From NCBI GenBank assembly GCA_018385335.1, contig JAHAZN010000037.1, positions 1 through 55,673 of the forward strand: DNA of 55,673 nucleotides, in the 5' to 3' direction. Below, one piece after another: positions 17,416 to 27,193 of the stretch (position 1 is its first letter; every line of letters starts with the position of its first letter). The position numbers and the translations under genes are program-made. The notes beneath the pieces were generated by a model, which was given only the letters and a program-made list of their open reading frames with translations, was not told the origin of the DNA and ran no database searches. This DNA is from Prevotella sp. GTDB taxonomy: Bacteria > Bacteroidota > Bacteroidia > Bacteroidales > Bacteroidaceae.

Positions 17416-19404
17416 TCAATTACCTGATTCTTTGATGATACCGTGACGATAAGCGTAGAGCAACTCACGCAGATCATCAATCTGTTCACGTAGTTCCTTA
17501 CCCATATCCGTATTCGCCACGAGCATACGGTGAGCCGACATCTCTACAATTTGTGTAGTACTCTTGATGTCTATTCCCCGCTCAATGGCATCGCGGGCAC
17601 TGGTGAAAGGCTCATGCTGAACCAACTGGAAGCCACGGCTGTGATAGACGAGTGTATAGCCTGCAATACCTGTCTCCTTGTGATAAGCCTCGCTGAATCC
17701 TCCGTCGATCACCATCAGTTTGCCGCCAGCCTTGATGGGGTTCTCTCCTCTTGAGGCATGTACGGGCACGTGACCGTTGATGATATGGCGGTTGGGGCCT
17801 TCCACACCGAAGGCATCGAGGATGGCATCGCATATCTTCTCGTTATCTCTCAACTTAAAATAGTTACCTTTCTCCTCTGTATAGGTAGATTTGTCACTGA
17901 GGAAATAGCGTTCGAACGTAGCCATCTTCGATTTGTCGAAGAGCGGACTGTCGGTACCACACCATAGATACAGGAAATAGTCGATGGCAAATGAACGCTC
18001 ATCGGGGTCGGTGTCATTCTCAAAAGCAGAACGGATGGTCTGACCGATGTGCTGCATCAAGGATAATCCAGCGTAATACTGGTTATTATAGAGTGGTATC
18101 TCCTTCAATGAGCCATCGTCGTTGAGAGGAATAGAGGCATGGAAGAGGAGGTTGCTATTGTAGATGGCATACATACATCCATGACTGAGCAGGGCTCTGA
18201 TATGCTTATGCAGTTTCTCGCTCACAGCAAACGAATGATGGAGACGCTCAATCAATGCCTCTTCCTCGTCTGTAAGTTTGGTGGGATTTGCCGGGTCGAT
18301 AGTGGGGAAGCATGTCGTCGTCATCGCATATTCCTTGCCATCAATCACACAGGTACCCTTCTCATAGTCTATTCTGTCGAGAAGGTTGCGGTGCTCCATC
18401 TTCCATTCCTTACGGCGTTTGAAGATAGCAGCCTCGGTCTTAAACTGTATGATGGTGATGGCCTTGTGCATGCGGGCTGTGAGGAGACGCGTCTTTTCAT
18501 CCATGCCACTGTCCTTGAGCAGTTTGGGCATAAACTCTTCACAGGGATCGTTGGCATAAGCCTCCATGGCAAAGGTGGCAAGGGGCACAAGATTGATGCC
18601 ATAGCCCTCTTCTAACGTAGCCATATTGGCATAGCGCAGGGAGAGACGGAGCACATTGCATATACAGGCATCATTGCCAGCGCAGGCACCCATCCACAGA
18701 ATATCATGGTTGCCCCATTGGATATCCCAGCTGTGATAGTTGAGCATGGCATCCATGATGATGTGTGCTCCCGGGCCGCGGTCATAGATATCACCAAGGA
18801 TATGCAGCTGGTCGATAGCCAGGCGCTGGATGACATGACAGAGGGCGATGATGAAGTCGTCGGCTCTTCCCGTACTGATGATGGTATCAACGATGACATT
18901 GACATAGGCTGTCTTGTTGGTATCGTCCATTCGCTCATGAAGCAGTTCTTCGATGATATAACTAAAGTCAGCAGGAAGTGATTTCCTTACCTTGGAACGG
19001 GTGTATTTGCTACTCACATCGCGACATACTTTCACCAGCTGATGGATGGTGATATGATACCAGTCGCTGATGTCATTGTCGGTATTTTTGATGAGCTCGA
19101 GTTTCTGTTCTGGATAATAGATGAGTGTGCATATCTCTCTGATGTCCGTCTCTCTGATGTCATTGCCAAAGAGTTCGTTGACCTTTCTCTTGATGTTACC
19201 TGAGGCATTCTTCAGGATATGCTGGAAGGCATCGCTCTCCCCATGGATGTCGGCAAGGAAATGTTCTGTTCCCTTGGGGAGATTCATGATAGCCTCGAGA
19301 TTGATAATCTCTGTACTTGCAGCAGCTATAGTAGGAAACGACTGTGCGAGCAGTTTGAGGTAATGCTTATGATTAGCGATGTTTGAAGAACGAAGGTTTT
19401 TCAT
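17416..19404 (-). CDS. fbp: Fructose-1,6-bisphosphatase, class III
   Basis: This 662-residue enzyme should hydrolyse fructose 1,6-bisphosphate to fructose 6-phosphate in gluconeogenesis. It belongs to the class III (Firmicutes/Bacteroidetes) type with a metallophosphoesterase core, shown by D-x-H (ADIHG, D52 and H54), GDIYDRG (204-210) and GNHD (231-234). Length is normal for the class. It overlaps the upstream glycosyltransferase-like gene by 4 bp and is followed after 1 bp by a GT4 gene, so it is embedded in a surface-polysaccharide cluster. Fructose 6-phosphate also feeds nucleotide-sugar synthesis. Confidence 0.96.
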   Translation of the reverse strand: MKNLRSSNIANHKHYLKLLAQSFPTIAAASTEIINLEAIMNLPKGTEHFLADIHGESDAFQHILKNASGNIKRKVNELFGNDIRETDIREICTLIYYPEQKLELIKNTDNDISDWYHITIHQLVKVCRDVSSKYTRSKVRKSLPADFSYIIEELLHERMDDTNKTAYVNVIVDTIISTGRADDFIIALCHVIQRLAIDQLHILGDIYDRGPGAHIIMDAMLNYHSWDIQWGNHDILWMGACAGNDACICNVLRLSLRYANMATLEEGYGINLVPLATFAMEAYANDPCEEFMPKLLKDSGMDEKTRLLTARMHKAITIIQFKTEAAIFKRRKEWKMEHRNLLDRIDYEKGTCVIDGKEYAMTTTCFPTIDPANPTKLTDEEEALIERLHHSFAVSEKLHKHIRALLSHGCMYAIYNSNLLFHASIPLNDDGSLKEIPLYNNQYYAGLSLMQHIGQTIRSAFENDTDPDERSFAIDYFLYLWCGTDSPLFDKSKMATFERYFLSDKSTYTEEKGNYFKLRDNEKICDAILDAFGVEGPNRHIINGHVPVHASRGENPIKAGGKLMVIDGGFSEAYHKETGIAGYTLVYHSRGFQLVQHEPFTSARDAIERGIDIKSTTQIVEMSAHRMLVANTDMGKELREQIDDLRELLYAYRHGIIKESGN

Positions 19405-20507
19405 ATTGCTAAATGGTTTGTGATACTTTTCTTGATTCTTTTAGTAAGGTAGGTCCTTTTCGGTGTCATCGGCCAGAAGCCTTCTTCGAGCGAGGTGTAA
19501 TCTACAACGGCTGACAACATTCCGGAGAACGATTTTGTGAGTTTCTCATCATGAAGGTAATCCTTCAGTTTCTCCTCGTCTATGTAAGCATTGCGCAGAC
19601 AGAGCGAGAAAAAGATCATGCTCTTCAGTGTGATGCACTTCTTCTCTACGTCTTTTAGAAGCTGTTTGAAATAGTTGACCACCTCCTTGTTGCCCATAGG
19701 GTGGGAGAGTGATACAAAGGCAGGAACAATAGTGGCCTTCAGTGCCTTAGCAGATAGATAAGCCTCCTGATTCTTGGGCGGTACGGATGGCAGTGGTAAC
19801 TGAAGGAGGGTATAGGCTGATTCAAACACGTCATAGACCTGCTCATGCCATGCATAGAGGAGCAGGTGATGGTGGTCGGTCTCCGTGAGATTGCAGCACA
19901 GCGACTGCTCATCCTGGGTTAACCATCTTTTGTCTTTGGTCTGGTAGAGTTTGATAAGCAGCGGTATGGCTGTTCTTGCCTGAGAAGACATGAGTGCCAA
20001 AGTGTTACTATTTAACACCTTCCGGTAGATGGAATAAAGTTGGGCACAGGCTTCATCGGCAGTGAGGGTTGTGGTGACAAGAGGATTGTAAACCACTTCA
20101 ATGCGTGTGTTCCATTTCAGTTTCGACAGACTCTCACGCTCCATAGCTCCATGTGCCACTACGGCGTAGGCATTTCTTACCAATGACCGTTGGAAGAGCA
20201 AGATTTTGGGAAACTTCTCCTTCCAGTATTCATTTTTAAACACCCAAGGTTCGAGCATTCCACAAGGCGTATAGACATAGCGGAGATGGTGGCGGTGTAA
20301 CAGTAGCAGGGCGGCTGCTAACGACCAGTGCCAAGCTCCAAAGAGATGAACAAGATGAAAAGTGTCTTGAGAGAGTTGCTTCTTGAAATCATTGATATGA
20401 GTGCTCACAACCACCTCGGCATGAGCAGACATTGCCCCACTTACCATTGTCGTGTAAGCAACGATGGAGGAATTAGCAATGGGGTTAAAAAGAAGTATTT
20501 TCATCAT
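19401..20507 (-). CDS. Glycosyltransferase-like protein with an atypical helical C-terminus
   Basis: The first ~175 of 368 residues resemble a GT4 N-terminal Rossmann domain: MKILLFNPIANSS strand, a HLFGAWHW segment, then TPCGMLEPW and a VVAHGAMERES stretch. After VVYNPLV, where the donor-binding domain should begin, the sequence becomes helical and charged and has no E-x7-E motif. It is either an inactive or regulatory relative, or a family with a replaced second domain. It is first in a unit with fbp (4-bp overlap), and a TAnnTTTG box lies upstream. Function uncertain. Confidence 0.7.
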   Translation of the reverse strand: MMKILLFNPIANSSIVAYTTMVSGAMSAHAEVVVSTHINDFKKQLSQDTFHLVHLFGAWHWSLAAALLLLHRHHLRYVYTPCGMLEPWVFKNEYWKEKFPKILLFQRSLVRNAYAVVAHGAMERESLSKLKWNTRIEVVYNPLVTTTLTADEACAQLYSIYRKVLNSNTLALMSSQARTAIPLLIKLYQTKDKRWLTQDEQSLCCNLTETDHHHLLLYAWHEQVYDVFESAYTLLQLPLPSVPPKNQEAYLSAKALKATIVPAFVSLSHPMGNKEVVNYFKQLLKDVEKKCITLKSMIFFSLCLRNAYIDEEKLKDYLHDEKLTKSFSGMLSAVVDYTSLEEGFWPMTPKRTYLTKRIKKSITNHLAI

Positions 20508-20548
20508 GCCTGCTGAAGTGTGGTAAACATGTAGCTTTTCATTCTTCG

Positions 20549-20556
20549 CAAAGGTA
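20549..20556 (-). promoter_or_regulatory. Predicted -7 box of the glycosyltransferase-like/fbp unit
   Basis: The minus strand reads TACCTTTG in the 99-bp gap upstream of the gene starting at 20507. No clear -33 partner is seen. Confidence 0.4.
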
Positions 20557-20606
20557 CAACATTTCTGTCAATAACCATTGTCGCAGATATGATTTTTTTG
20601 TGAAGT

Positions 20607-21749
20607 TTATTTTCTCACAAAGTCATTCTTGTCAGCAAAAAGGTATCTTAGCCCATCGATAATCATCTTCCAGAAGGAGAAGAGGTCGAAAAATGGTAGC
20701 ACCCACGGGGATAGATTCTCACCCAAGCACTTGATAGATCTGTACCCTATCCACATTCGCCAACAAAGAGCAATGAGGAGACATGAGATACCTATGGCAT
20801 ACCACAGTGGCTGCTGCTCCCAACCAAGATAACAGACGGATAGATAGGTGATGAGGTTGAGATAGGGAAGGAAGGAGGTGAACAGATGACGTGTGGCATT
20901 GAAGAGACCATAGGAGAGATGACTGTTGGTCGCCATGCGATACATTCGTTCGTTCCTTAACACTCGATGGAATGGTTGCTTTCTAATGATATGACTTTCA
21001 GTAGCTAATGCCAGTCTCACACCGCCACGCTGGGCATAGTCGTGTGCAAGAAAACCATATTCCCCGCGAAGAAATTTGAGGTTCTTCAGAAAACCATTAT
21101 CACGGATAAACTCATCTTTGTGAATCATTAGGAGATGACCGGAATAACCATAGGGGAAACGGCTCGATACGCAGCACAGGTCATAGTTCTGCTGCATATA
21201 GTTTTCATAAACTAGGAAACTGTTGGTATGCTGCAGGTGAGCATAGCCAAGTATGAGCGACACTTCCTCCCGGCAATATTGGGCAAGTGAGCGCAACCAT
21301 TGCTCATTTTGAGGATAACAATCGGCATCGATAAAAAGAATCCAGTCGTTCTTTGCTGCCTTCACACCGATGGTAAGTGCCAGTTTCCTCCTGCTTATGT
21401 AATGACTACTTGCAGGGATGAATGTAGTGTACAGGTGAGGATAGGTCGCTTTTAGGCGCTTGAGCACATCTTCAGTGTCGTCTGAAGAAGACTCATCTAC
21501 CACTATTACCTCGTATTCATCGGGATAATCCTGTGAAAGAAGACGTGGAAGATGTTGCTCAAGCACTCGCCCTTGGTCTTGTACAGCCATGACAATGGAC
21601 AACCGAGGAAGTGTTTCTGCTCCCTCGGTTGATGAATTATCGTCATGAAAGAATTTCTTTCTCCATAAGATGCTCTTGCCTCTGAGCAGAAGTGTTACTC
21701 CCAGTACAAGGAGACACAGTGTAATGATGATATAATCCTGATTAGTCAT
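20607..21749 (-). CDS. Membrane-anchored glycosyltransferase family 2
   Basis: This 380-residue protein has one N-terminal membrane helix (about 7-23), a GT-A domain with VVDESSSDDT (about 84-92) and the metal-binding DAD (D141-A-D143), and two or three C-terminal membrane helices. It should transfer sugars on the cytoplasmic face of the inner membrane. I chose the ATG at 21747-21749, 7 bp after the lysA stop; a longer in-frame start would run 68 residues into lysA in another frame. It is the last gene of the His/Lys transcript or the start of the glycan group. Confidence 0.88.
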   Translation of the reverse strand: MTNQDYIIITLCLLVLGVTLLLRGKSILWRKKFFHDDNSSTEGAETLPRLSIVMAVQDQGRVLEQHLPRLLSQDYPDEYEVIVVDESSSDDTEDVLKRLKATYPHLYTTFIPASSHYISRRKLALTIGVKAAKNDWILFIDADCYPQNEQWLRSLAQYCREEVSLILGYAHLQHTNSFLVYENYMQQNYDLCCVSSRFPYGYSGHLLMIHKDEFIRDNGFLKNLKFLRGEYGFLAHDYAQRGGVRLALATESHIIRKQPFHRVLRNERMYRMATNSHLSYGLFNATRHLFTSFLPYLNLITYLSVCYLGWEQQPLWYAIGISCLLIALCWRMWIGYRSIKCLGENLSPWVLPFFDLFSFWKMIIDGLRYLFADKNDFVRK

Positions 21750-21756
21750 TAGATGA

Positions 21757-22914
21757 TTAGAGCTCGTCGCTGATATATCCTTCCGGCAATTTTCTGCAGT
21801 TGTAGCCAGAAGCCATGATTTCACCGTAGGCACCAGCCGATCTGATGGCCAGCAAGTCGCCACGATGGGTAGCATTGAGGTCAACCTGTTTAGCAAAAAC
21901 ATCGCTTGACTCACAGATTGGACCAACGACATCGTAGGTTTGTTCTGCCTCATTACTGCTGATATTCTCTATCTTATGATAAGCCTGATAGAGTGCGGGG
22001 CGGATGAGGTCGGTCATTCCTGCATCAACGATGGCAAACTGTTTAGCAACACCCTGTTTGATATAAAGGGTCTTGGTGATAAGAGAGCCACAGCCTGCAA
22101 CCACCGCTCTACCCAGTTCGAAATGAACCTTCTGATTAGGACGGAGTTTGAGGAATTTGGCGTAGGTGTTGAAATAGTCTTTGAAGTTGGGGATGGGTAC
22201 ACGATTAGGATGCTGATAGTCAATACCCAATCCACCACCTACGTTGATATTCTCTATTGATACATGCAGACGGTCGAGTTGCTCCTGTAACAGATTGATG
22301 CGGTTGCAGAGAGCTTCGAAGTCTCCCATGTCAAGAATCTGTGAACCGATATGGAAATGAAGTCCTATGAGTTGAAGATGCTTCATCTTCGTCAAGCTGT
22401 TGATGACCGACTCGAGATGATCCATGGCGATGCCAAACTTGTTTTCTGCCAGTCCGGTGGTGATGTTGGCATGTGTGTGAGCACCAACATTAGGATTGAT
22501 ACGCAAAGCCACACGTGCTGTAGTCTTAAAACGTTCAGCGATCTCGTTGATGACCTCGAGTTCAGCTTCGCTCTCTGCATTGAAACAAAAGATGTTGTGC
22601 TTCAATCCCAGTTCAATCTCCCAATCACTCTTTCCAACACCAGCATATACAATTCCCGAGGCAGGGAATCCTGCCTGTATTGCGGCTTGTATCTCACCGC
22701 CACTCACGCAGTCGGCACCCAGTCCGGCTTCACGTATGATGCGCAGGAGTTTGGCATTGGCATTGGCTTTGACAGCATAATGCACCACAAACTGTGGATG
22801 TTTGTCTGCCTCTGCTCTGAGTGTCTTCAATGTGTCGCGGAGCAGTTGGGCATCATAATAATAAAAGGGAGTATTGATATGCTCAAACTTCTCTATAGGA
22901 AATGTTCCCTTCAT
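21757..22914 (-). CDS. lysA: Diaminopimelate decarboxylase
   Basis: This 385-residue PLP enzyme carries out the last step of lysine synthesis, meso-diaminopimelate to L-lysine plus CO2. It has a group IV decarboxylase fold, with the PLP lysine K49 in YAVKAN, HFHIGSQI in the barrel, a glycine-rich VGGGLGIDY phosphate loop and the active-site cysteine in CESSD (about residue 331). It follows lysC by 58 bp, and a long hairpin overlaps the lysC stop codon in between. Confidence 0.96.
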   Translation of the reverse strand: MKGTFPIEKFEHINTPFYYYDAQLLRDTLKTLRAEADKHPQFVVHYAVKANANAKLLRIIREAGLGADCVSGGEIQAAIQAGFPASGIVYAGVGKSDWEIELGLKHNIFCFNAESEAELEVINEIAERFKTTARVALRINPNVGAHTHANITTGLAENKFGIAMDHLESVINSLTKMKHLQLIGLHFHIGSQILDMGDFEALCNRINLLQEQLDRLHVSIENINVGGGLGIDYQHPNRVPIPNFKDYFNTYAKFLKLRPNQKVHFELGRAVVAGCGSLITKTLYIKQGVAKQFAIVDAGMTDLIRPALYQAYHKIENISSNEAEQTYDVVGPICESSDVFAKQVDLNATHRGDLLAIRSAGAYGEIMASGYNCRKLPEGYISDEL

Positions 22915-22958
22915 AAAAATCCGTTTAGTTAGTTGTTGTAATGATGGTTTCTATTTTT

Positions 22959-22998
22959 TGAGCGAGCTCTCCTTAATTATTAAAGAGAGTATCGCTCA
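22959..22998 (-). other. Hairpin spanning the lysC stop codon
   Basis: The outer stem 22959-22965 with 22992-22998 (7 bp), middle stem CTCTC with GAGAG and inner stem TTAA with TTAA form a long interrupted hairpin that contains the lysC stop (22973-22975). On the transcribed strand it is followed by an A run, not a T run, so it is not a classic terminator. Confidence 0.45.
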
Positions 22999-24292
22999 GA
23001 TTCTGCAGTGCACGTTTCTTGTCGCTCTCCTTAATAAGGAAAGAGATGTTATAGTTTGAACCACCATAAGATATCATTCTCACGGGGATATCCTTGAGTG
23101 CCTCGGTAGCCAAGGTCTCAAAACCTACATTGCTCCAGTCGAGATCGCCCACAACACAGATGATACACATATCTCTGTCAACAGTCACCGTTCCATATTT
23201 CTTGAGTTCATCAACGATTTCATTGAGATGAGAATCATTGTCGATGCTCATCGATACGCCCACTTCTGATGTGCATACCATATCGATGGCAGTCTGGTTG
23301 CTCTCAAAGATTTCAAACACCTTGCGCAGGAACCCTGTAGCCAGCAACATTCTGCTACTCTTAATCTTGATGGCTGTGATATTATCTTTCGCAGCCACTG
23401 CCTTTATCTTACCCCTCTCGGTAGAGTTGCTGATGGTTGTTCCCTCAGCCTCTGGGTCCATTGTGTTGAGAAGACGAACGGGGATACCAGCATATTTAGC
23501 GGGTTGTACGCAGGTGGGATGGAGAATCTTGGCACCGAAGTAGGCCAGTTCTGCAGCCTCTTCAAACTGTAGTTGATGAACGGGGGCGGTGTTGTCAACG
23601 ATACGAGGATCGTTGTTATGCATACCGTCGATGTCTGTCCATATCTGAATCTCCTCAGCATTGATGGCGGCACCGATGAGTGAAGCGGTATAATCGCTTC
23701 CTCCGCGCTGCAGATTGTCTATCTCGCCATAGGCATTACGACAGATGAAGCCCTGGGTGATATATATCTGTGAACCTTCATTAGCTGCCATAACAGCATT
23801 GAGTTTCTCCTTGATATAACGGGCATCTGGTTCAGCGTTCTTGTCAGTACGCATGAAATCGAGTGCTGACAGCAGGGTGGCATTGATGCCCTGTTCCTTC
23901 ATATAGTTGACAACCATGTTGGTGCTCATTATCTCGCCCTGTGCCACGATATTCTTTTCCTCGAAGCTCGTGAACAATTCCTTGGTGAAACTGCGGAGAT
24001 AATCGAAGATTTCATGAAGAAAATCACGTGTTGTCTTTTTCCACTCATCGGTAGAAAAGAGTTGGTCAACATGTTCATTGTACTTCACTTCCAGACGGTT
24101 GATTACCTCGTTGGCACCATCGGTATTTTTCTTGTAGAGATAATTGGATATCTCCAACAGAGAATTTGTTGTGCCCGACATTGCTGAGAGTACCACAAAG
24201 ACTTGCTGTCCAGAAGCGGTCACCAACTTGCAAACATCTTTCATGCGGTCCGGACTACCTACCGAGGTACCGCCAAATTTCATCACTTTCAT
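22973..24292 (-). CDS. lysC: Aspartate kinase (monofunctional)
   Basis: This 439-residue enzyme phosphorylates L-aspartate in the first step of the Lys/Thr/Met pathway. The N-terminal kinase motif KFGGTSVG (residues 5-12) and the ACT-containing C-terminus (MVCTSEVGVSMSID, then a second ACT-like half) are present, and there is no homoserine dehydrogenase domain. Feedback control by an amino acid is likely but its identity cannot be read. It pairs with the adjacent lysA, and an ftsE-like gene precedes it by 37 bp. Confidence 0.95.
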   Translation of the reverse strand: MKVMKFGGTSVGSPDRMKDVCKLVTASGQQVFVVLSAMSGTTNSLLEISNYLYKKNTDGANEVINRLEVKYNEHVDQLFSTDEWKKTTRDFLHEIFDYLRSFTKELFTSFEEKNIVAQGEIMSTNMVVNYMKEQGINATLLSALDFMRTDKNAEPDARYIKEKLNAVMAANEGSQIYITQGFICRNAYGEIDNLQRGGSDYTASLIGAAINAEEIQIWTDIDGMHNNDPRIVDNTAPVHQLQFEEAAELAYFGAKILHPTCVQPAKYAGIPVRLLNTMDPEAEGTTISNSTERGKIKAVAAKDNITAIKIKSSRMLLATGFLRKVFEIFESNQTAIDMVCTSEVGVSMSIDNDSHLNEIVDELKKYGTVTVDRDMCIICVVGDLDWSNVGFETLATEALKDIPVRMISYGGSNYNISFLIKESDKKRALQNLSDTLFNN

Positions 24293-24329
24293 AGCTATAT
24301 TACTTTTATTTATATTCTTAATTATCCGA

Positions 24330-25085
24330 TTAAAAACTCTCTTCGTCGTTCTCTTCCTCGTTGTCAGTCTCTATATCATCCAGTTCTTCTTCAACCATAA
24401 ACTGGTTAAAATCGTTTGTCACCTCTTGCATGCTGTTGTCAGCGCAACGATACACAATACCTGGATATTTGTCAAGCAACGGAATGTTGTGGGTAGTGAG
24501 GATGACAGCCGTTCCCGTCTGAGAGATTTGTCGAAGGAGTGCGATAATACTTTCTGCTGTCTCTGGGTCAAGGTTACCTGTGGGCTCATCGGCAATGATA
24601 ATCTTTGGTTTGTTGAGAATGGCCCTTGCGATGGCTATACGCTGCTGTTCGCCTCCTGAGAGTTCATGCGGATATGCCTTGGCCTTATCGGTCATTCCCA
24701 CATCGCTGAGCACATCAAAGATGCGTTTATCCATCTCACTACGTTTCTTCCATCCTGTTGATTTCAAGACGAAGATAAGGTTTTCATAGACGTTACGGTC
24801 GCTCAGCAGTTGGAAATCCTGAAAGATGATTCCCATCTGTCTTCTCAAGGCCGGTACGTGTTTACGTTTCAATCCTATAAGTTGGTGGTCGAGCACCACA
24901 GCCTCTTCAGCCTCATCGATGTCGAGTTCGAAATAGAGTGTCTTGAGGAGCGAGGTCTTTCCCGAGCCTACGCGTCCGATGATATAGATAAACTCACCCT
25001 CATCCACACGAAAATCGACCTCCTTTAATACAAGGTTGTCATTCAACTGATAGATATTTGCCTTTTTGATGTTTATAAGCGCCAT
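24330..25085 (-). CDS. ftsE: FtsE-like ABC transporter ATP-binding protein
   Basis: This 251-residue ABC ATPase has Walker A GRVGSGKT (residues 37-44), Q-loop FQDFQLL, signature LSGGEQQ and Walker B IIIADEP. It is closest to FtsE, which with FtsX controls cell-wall hydrolysis at division. No ftsX lies next to it. The last ~20 residues are strikingly acidic (E and D rich), beyond the usual FtsE end. I chose the ATG at 25083-25085; a TTG two codons upstream is possible. It starts 6 bp after the hisIE stop. Confidence 0.85.
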   Translation of the reverse strand: MALINIKKANIYQLNDNLVLKEVDFRVDEGEFIYIIGRVGSGKTSLLKTLYFELDIDEAEEAVVLDHQLIGLKRKHVPALRRQMGIIFQDFQLLSDRNVYENLIFVLKSTGWKKRSEMDKRIFDVLSDVGMTDKAKAYPHELSGGEQQRIAIARAILNKPKIIIADEPTGNLDPETAESIIALLRQISQTGTAVILTTHNIPLLDKYPGIVYRCADNSMQEVTNDFNQFMVEEELDDIETDNEEENDEESF

Positions 25086-25091
25086 AGTCAA

Positions 25092-25709
25092 TCAATGTTT
25101 ATGCCAGTTTGGGTCGTGTCTTGTCTGCAGTTCCTTAGCCAGCTCTTCGATACGCATTCCCTTGCTTGTGAGTAATACGATAAGATGATAAAGCATGTCG
25201 GAGCCCTCATAGACGAGTCTTTCATTGGTTCCGTTCACAGCTTCAATCACTGCTTCAAGAGCCTCTTCTCCAACTTTTTGCGCCATTCGGTTCAATCCGT
25301 CCTTAAACAGCGATGTGGTGTAACTTCCTTCAGGCATCTCCTCATGTCTCTTATTGATGAAATCCTGTAACTCAGTGAGGAAGAGAAGAGGGTTCTTCTC
25401 ATTCACTTCTCCCCAACAGGTGTCTGTGCCTGTGTGGCAGGTAGGTCCCTGAGGAACGGCCTTGACAAGCAGTGTGTCGTTGTCGCAGTCGATTTTGATG
25501 TCCACGAGCTGCAGGAAATTGCCTGAGGTCTCACCCTTGGTCCAGAGGCACTGTCTGCTTCTGCTGTAGAAGGTCACTTTCTTTGTTTCAATTGTCTTCT
25601 GATATGCTTCATGATTCATGTAGCCCAGCATCAGCACATTCTTTGTATAGGCATCCTGAATGATCGCCGGCACCAATCCATTGCATTTTTCAAAATCAAT
25701 CTTCATCAT
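25092..25709 (-). CDS. hisIE: Bifunctional phosphoribosyl-AMP cyclohydrolase / phosphoribosyl-ATP diphosphatase
   Basis: This 205-residue fusion catalyses steps 2 and 3 of histidine synthesis. The N-terminal HisI half (about 1-105) contains the metal/zinc ligands in CDNDTLLV and CHTGTDTCW, and the C-terminal HisE half (about 110-205) contains the helical EEALEAVIEA segment. It follows hisF by 21 bp in the same operon. Confidence 0.96.
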   Translation of the reverse strand: MMKIDFEKCNGLVPAIIQDAYTKNVLMLGYMNHEAYQKTIETKKVTFYSRSRQCLWTKGETSGNFLQLVDIKIDCDNDTLLVKAVPQGPTCHTGTDTCWGEVNEKNPLLFLTELQDFINKRHEEMPEGSYTTSLFKDGLNRMAQKVGEEALEAVIEAVNGTNERLVYEGSDMLYHLIVLLTSKGMRIEELAKELQTRHDPNWHKH

Positions 25710-25730
25710 ATTTCTTTTTATTGTTATATT

Positions 25731-26489
25731 CTATATTCTTACCTCTATTCCCTGTGAACGGAGATAGTGTTTTAGTTCTGGAATACCTATTTCACCGAAA
25801 TGGAATACGCTTGCTGCGAGCGCAGCATCAGCATGTCCTTCAACAAAGACATCTCTGAAGTGTGAGCGTTCTCCTGCACCGCCACTGGCAATCACCGGGA
25901 TATTAAGCTGTTCTGCGAGCAAGGCAAGTGCTTCGTTGGCATAGCCTTGTTTCACGCCATCGTGATTCATGCTTGTGAAGAGAATCTCACCGGCTCCTCT
26001 ATCCTGCACTTCCTTGGCCCATTCGAGCAGTCGATGTTCTGTACGTTCCCTTCCTCCCTTGAGATAGCAATGCCATCCATCTTCATCCATTCTTGCATCG
26101 ATGGCGCATACGCACACCTGACTGCCATATAATGAGGTCACCTCATCTATGAGCTTTGGTCGGCGTATGGCTGCGCTGTTGATGCTCACCTTGTCGGCAC
26201 CAGCATCGAGCAGACGTTTCACATCGTCGAGTTCATTGATGCCACCGCCCACGGTGAAGGGTATATTTATCTCTTTAGCCACCTTGGTGACCATCTCGGT
26301 AAACGTCTTTCTACCTTCGTAGCTTGCTGTGATATCCAAGAACACCAGTTCGTCGGCTCCCACTTGGGAATAGAACTTTCCAAGTTCAACGGGATCGCCA
26401 GCCTTTCTGAGATCAACGAAGTTCACTCCTTTGACGGTCTCGCCATCCTTTACATCCAAGCAGGGTATTATTCTTTTAGCGAGTCCCAT
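25731..26489 (-). CDS. hisF: Imidazole glycerol phosphate synthase, cyclase subunit
   Basis: This 252-residue TIM barrel uses ammonia from HisH to convert PRFAR into imidazole glycerol phosphate and AICAR. Catalytic aspartates D12 and D131 are in place, as are the phosphate loops GGGI and ASGGAGE. Its start overlaps the end of hisA by 22 bp. Confidence 0.97.
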   Translation of the reverse strand: MGLAKRIIPCLDVKDGETVKGVNFVDLRKAGDPVELGKFYSQVGADELVFLDITASYEGRKTFTEMVTKVAKEINIPFTVGGGINELDDVKRLLDAGADKVSINSAAIRRPKLIDEVTSLYGSQVCVCAIDARMDEDGWHCYLKGGRERTEHRLLEWAKEVQDRGAGEILFTSMNHDGVKQGYANEALALLAEQLNIPVIASGGAGERSHFRDVFVEGHADAALAASVFHFGEIGIPELKHYLRSQGIEVRI

Positions 26490-27193
26490 AAGCTATCCAG
26501 TTTTATTTTTCCTTCATAATAGGCTTTACCAAACACAACGGCTGGGATGCCAGCCTTGTTGAGTTCGATGATATCCCTGTTGCCTGCCACTCCTCCGCTT
26601 GCCACCAAATGAAGTTGTGGGAAGGCTTGCATGATCTGTCTGTAGAGATCGAGGGAGGGTCCTGCGAGTGTGCCATCTCTTGAGATATCGGTACACAGAA
26701 CCTTTGTGATGCCGTGGGCGATATAGTACTCGAGGAAGGGTAGGAGTTGTTCCTCAGAGTCATCTTTCCATCCGTTTCCCGACACCTTCCCGTTTCTCAC
26801 GTCGGCACCGAGGATGATTCGTTCAGCACCATAGGTCTCCATCCATGCGATGAGTTTTGCTTTGTCGGTGATAGCGATAGAACCGATAGTTACCATGTCG
26901 GCTCCACATTGAAAAGCCTGACGGATATCATCATCCGACTTTATCCCACCGCCGAAATCGATGGTGAGCTGTGTTGACTCACTGATTTTCTTCAACACAT
27001 CAACATTGACGATGTGTTTTGATTTGGCTCCGTCGAGGTCAACAACATGAAGACGTTTGAATCCCAGACGTTCAAACTCCATGGCTACCGATACGGGGTC
27101 TTCGTTATAGACCTTCTTCTGCGCGTAGTCACCTTTGGTCAACCGCACGCATTTGCCGTCGATAATATCTATTGCAGGTATCAGTTCTATCAT
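26468..27193 (-). CDS. hisA: ProFAR isomerase
   Basis: This 241-residue TIM-barrel isomerase converts ProFAR to PRFAR. The catalytic acid/base aspartates are D9 (PAIDI) and D131 (GADVRNG), and the two phosphate-binding loops GGGI and ASGGV are visible. It overlaps hisH by 4 bp and hisF by 22 bp, indicating coupled translation. Confidence 0.97.
   Translation of the reverse strand: MIELIPAIDIIDGKCVRLTKGDYAQKKVYNEDPVSVAMEFERLGFKRLHVVDLDGAKSKHIVNVDVLKKISESTQLTIDFGGGIKSDDDIRQAFQCGADMVTIGSIAITDKAKLIAWMETYGAERIILGADVRNGKVSGNGWKDDSEEQLLPFLEYYIAHGITKVLCTDISRDGTLAGPSLDLYRQIMQAFPQLHLVASGGVAGNRDIIELNKAGIPAVVFGKAYYEGKIKLDSLWDSLKE

Noticed and set aside
13732..21749. Mobile genomic island around the glycan genes
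   Set aside because: No integrase, transposase, tRNA target or flanking repeats; housekeeping fbp is interleaved and the base composition looks like the neighbours.
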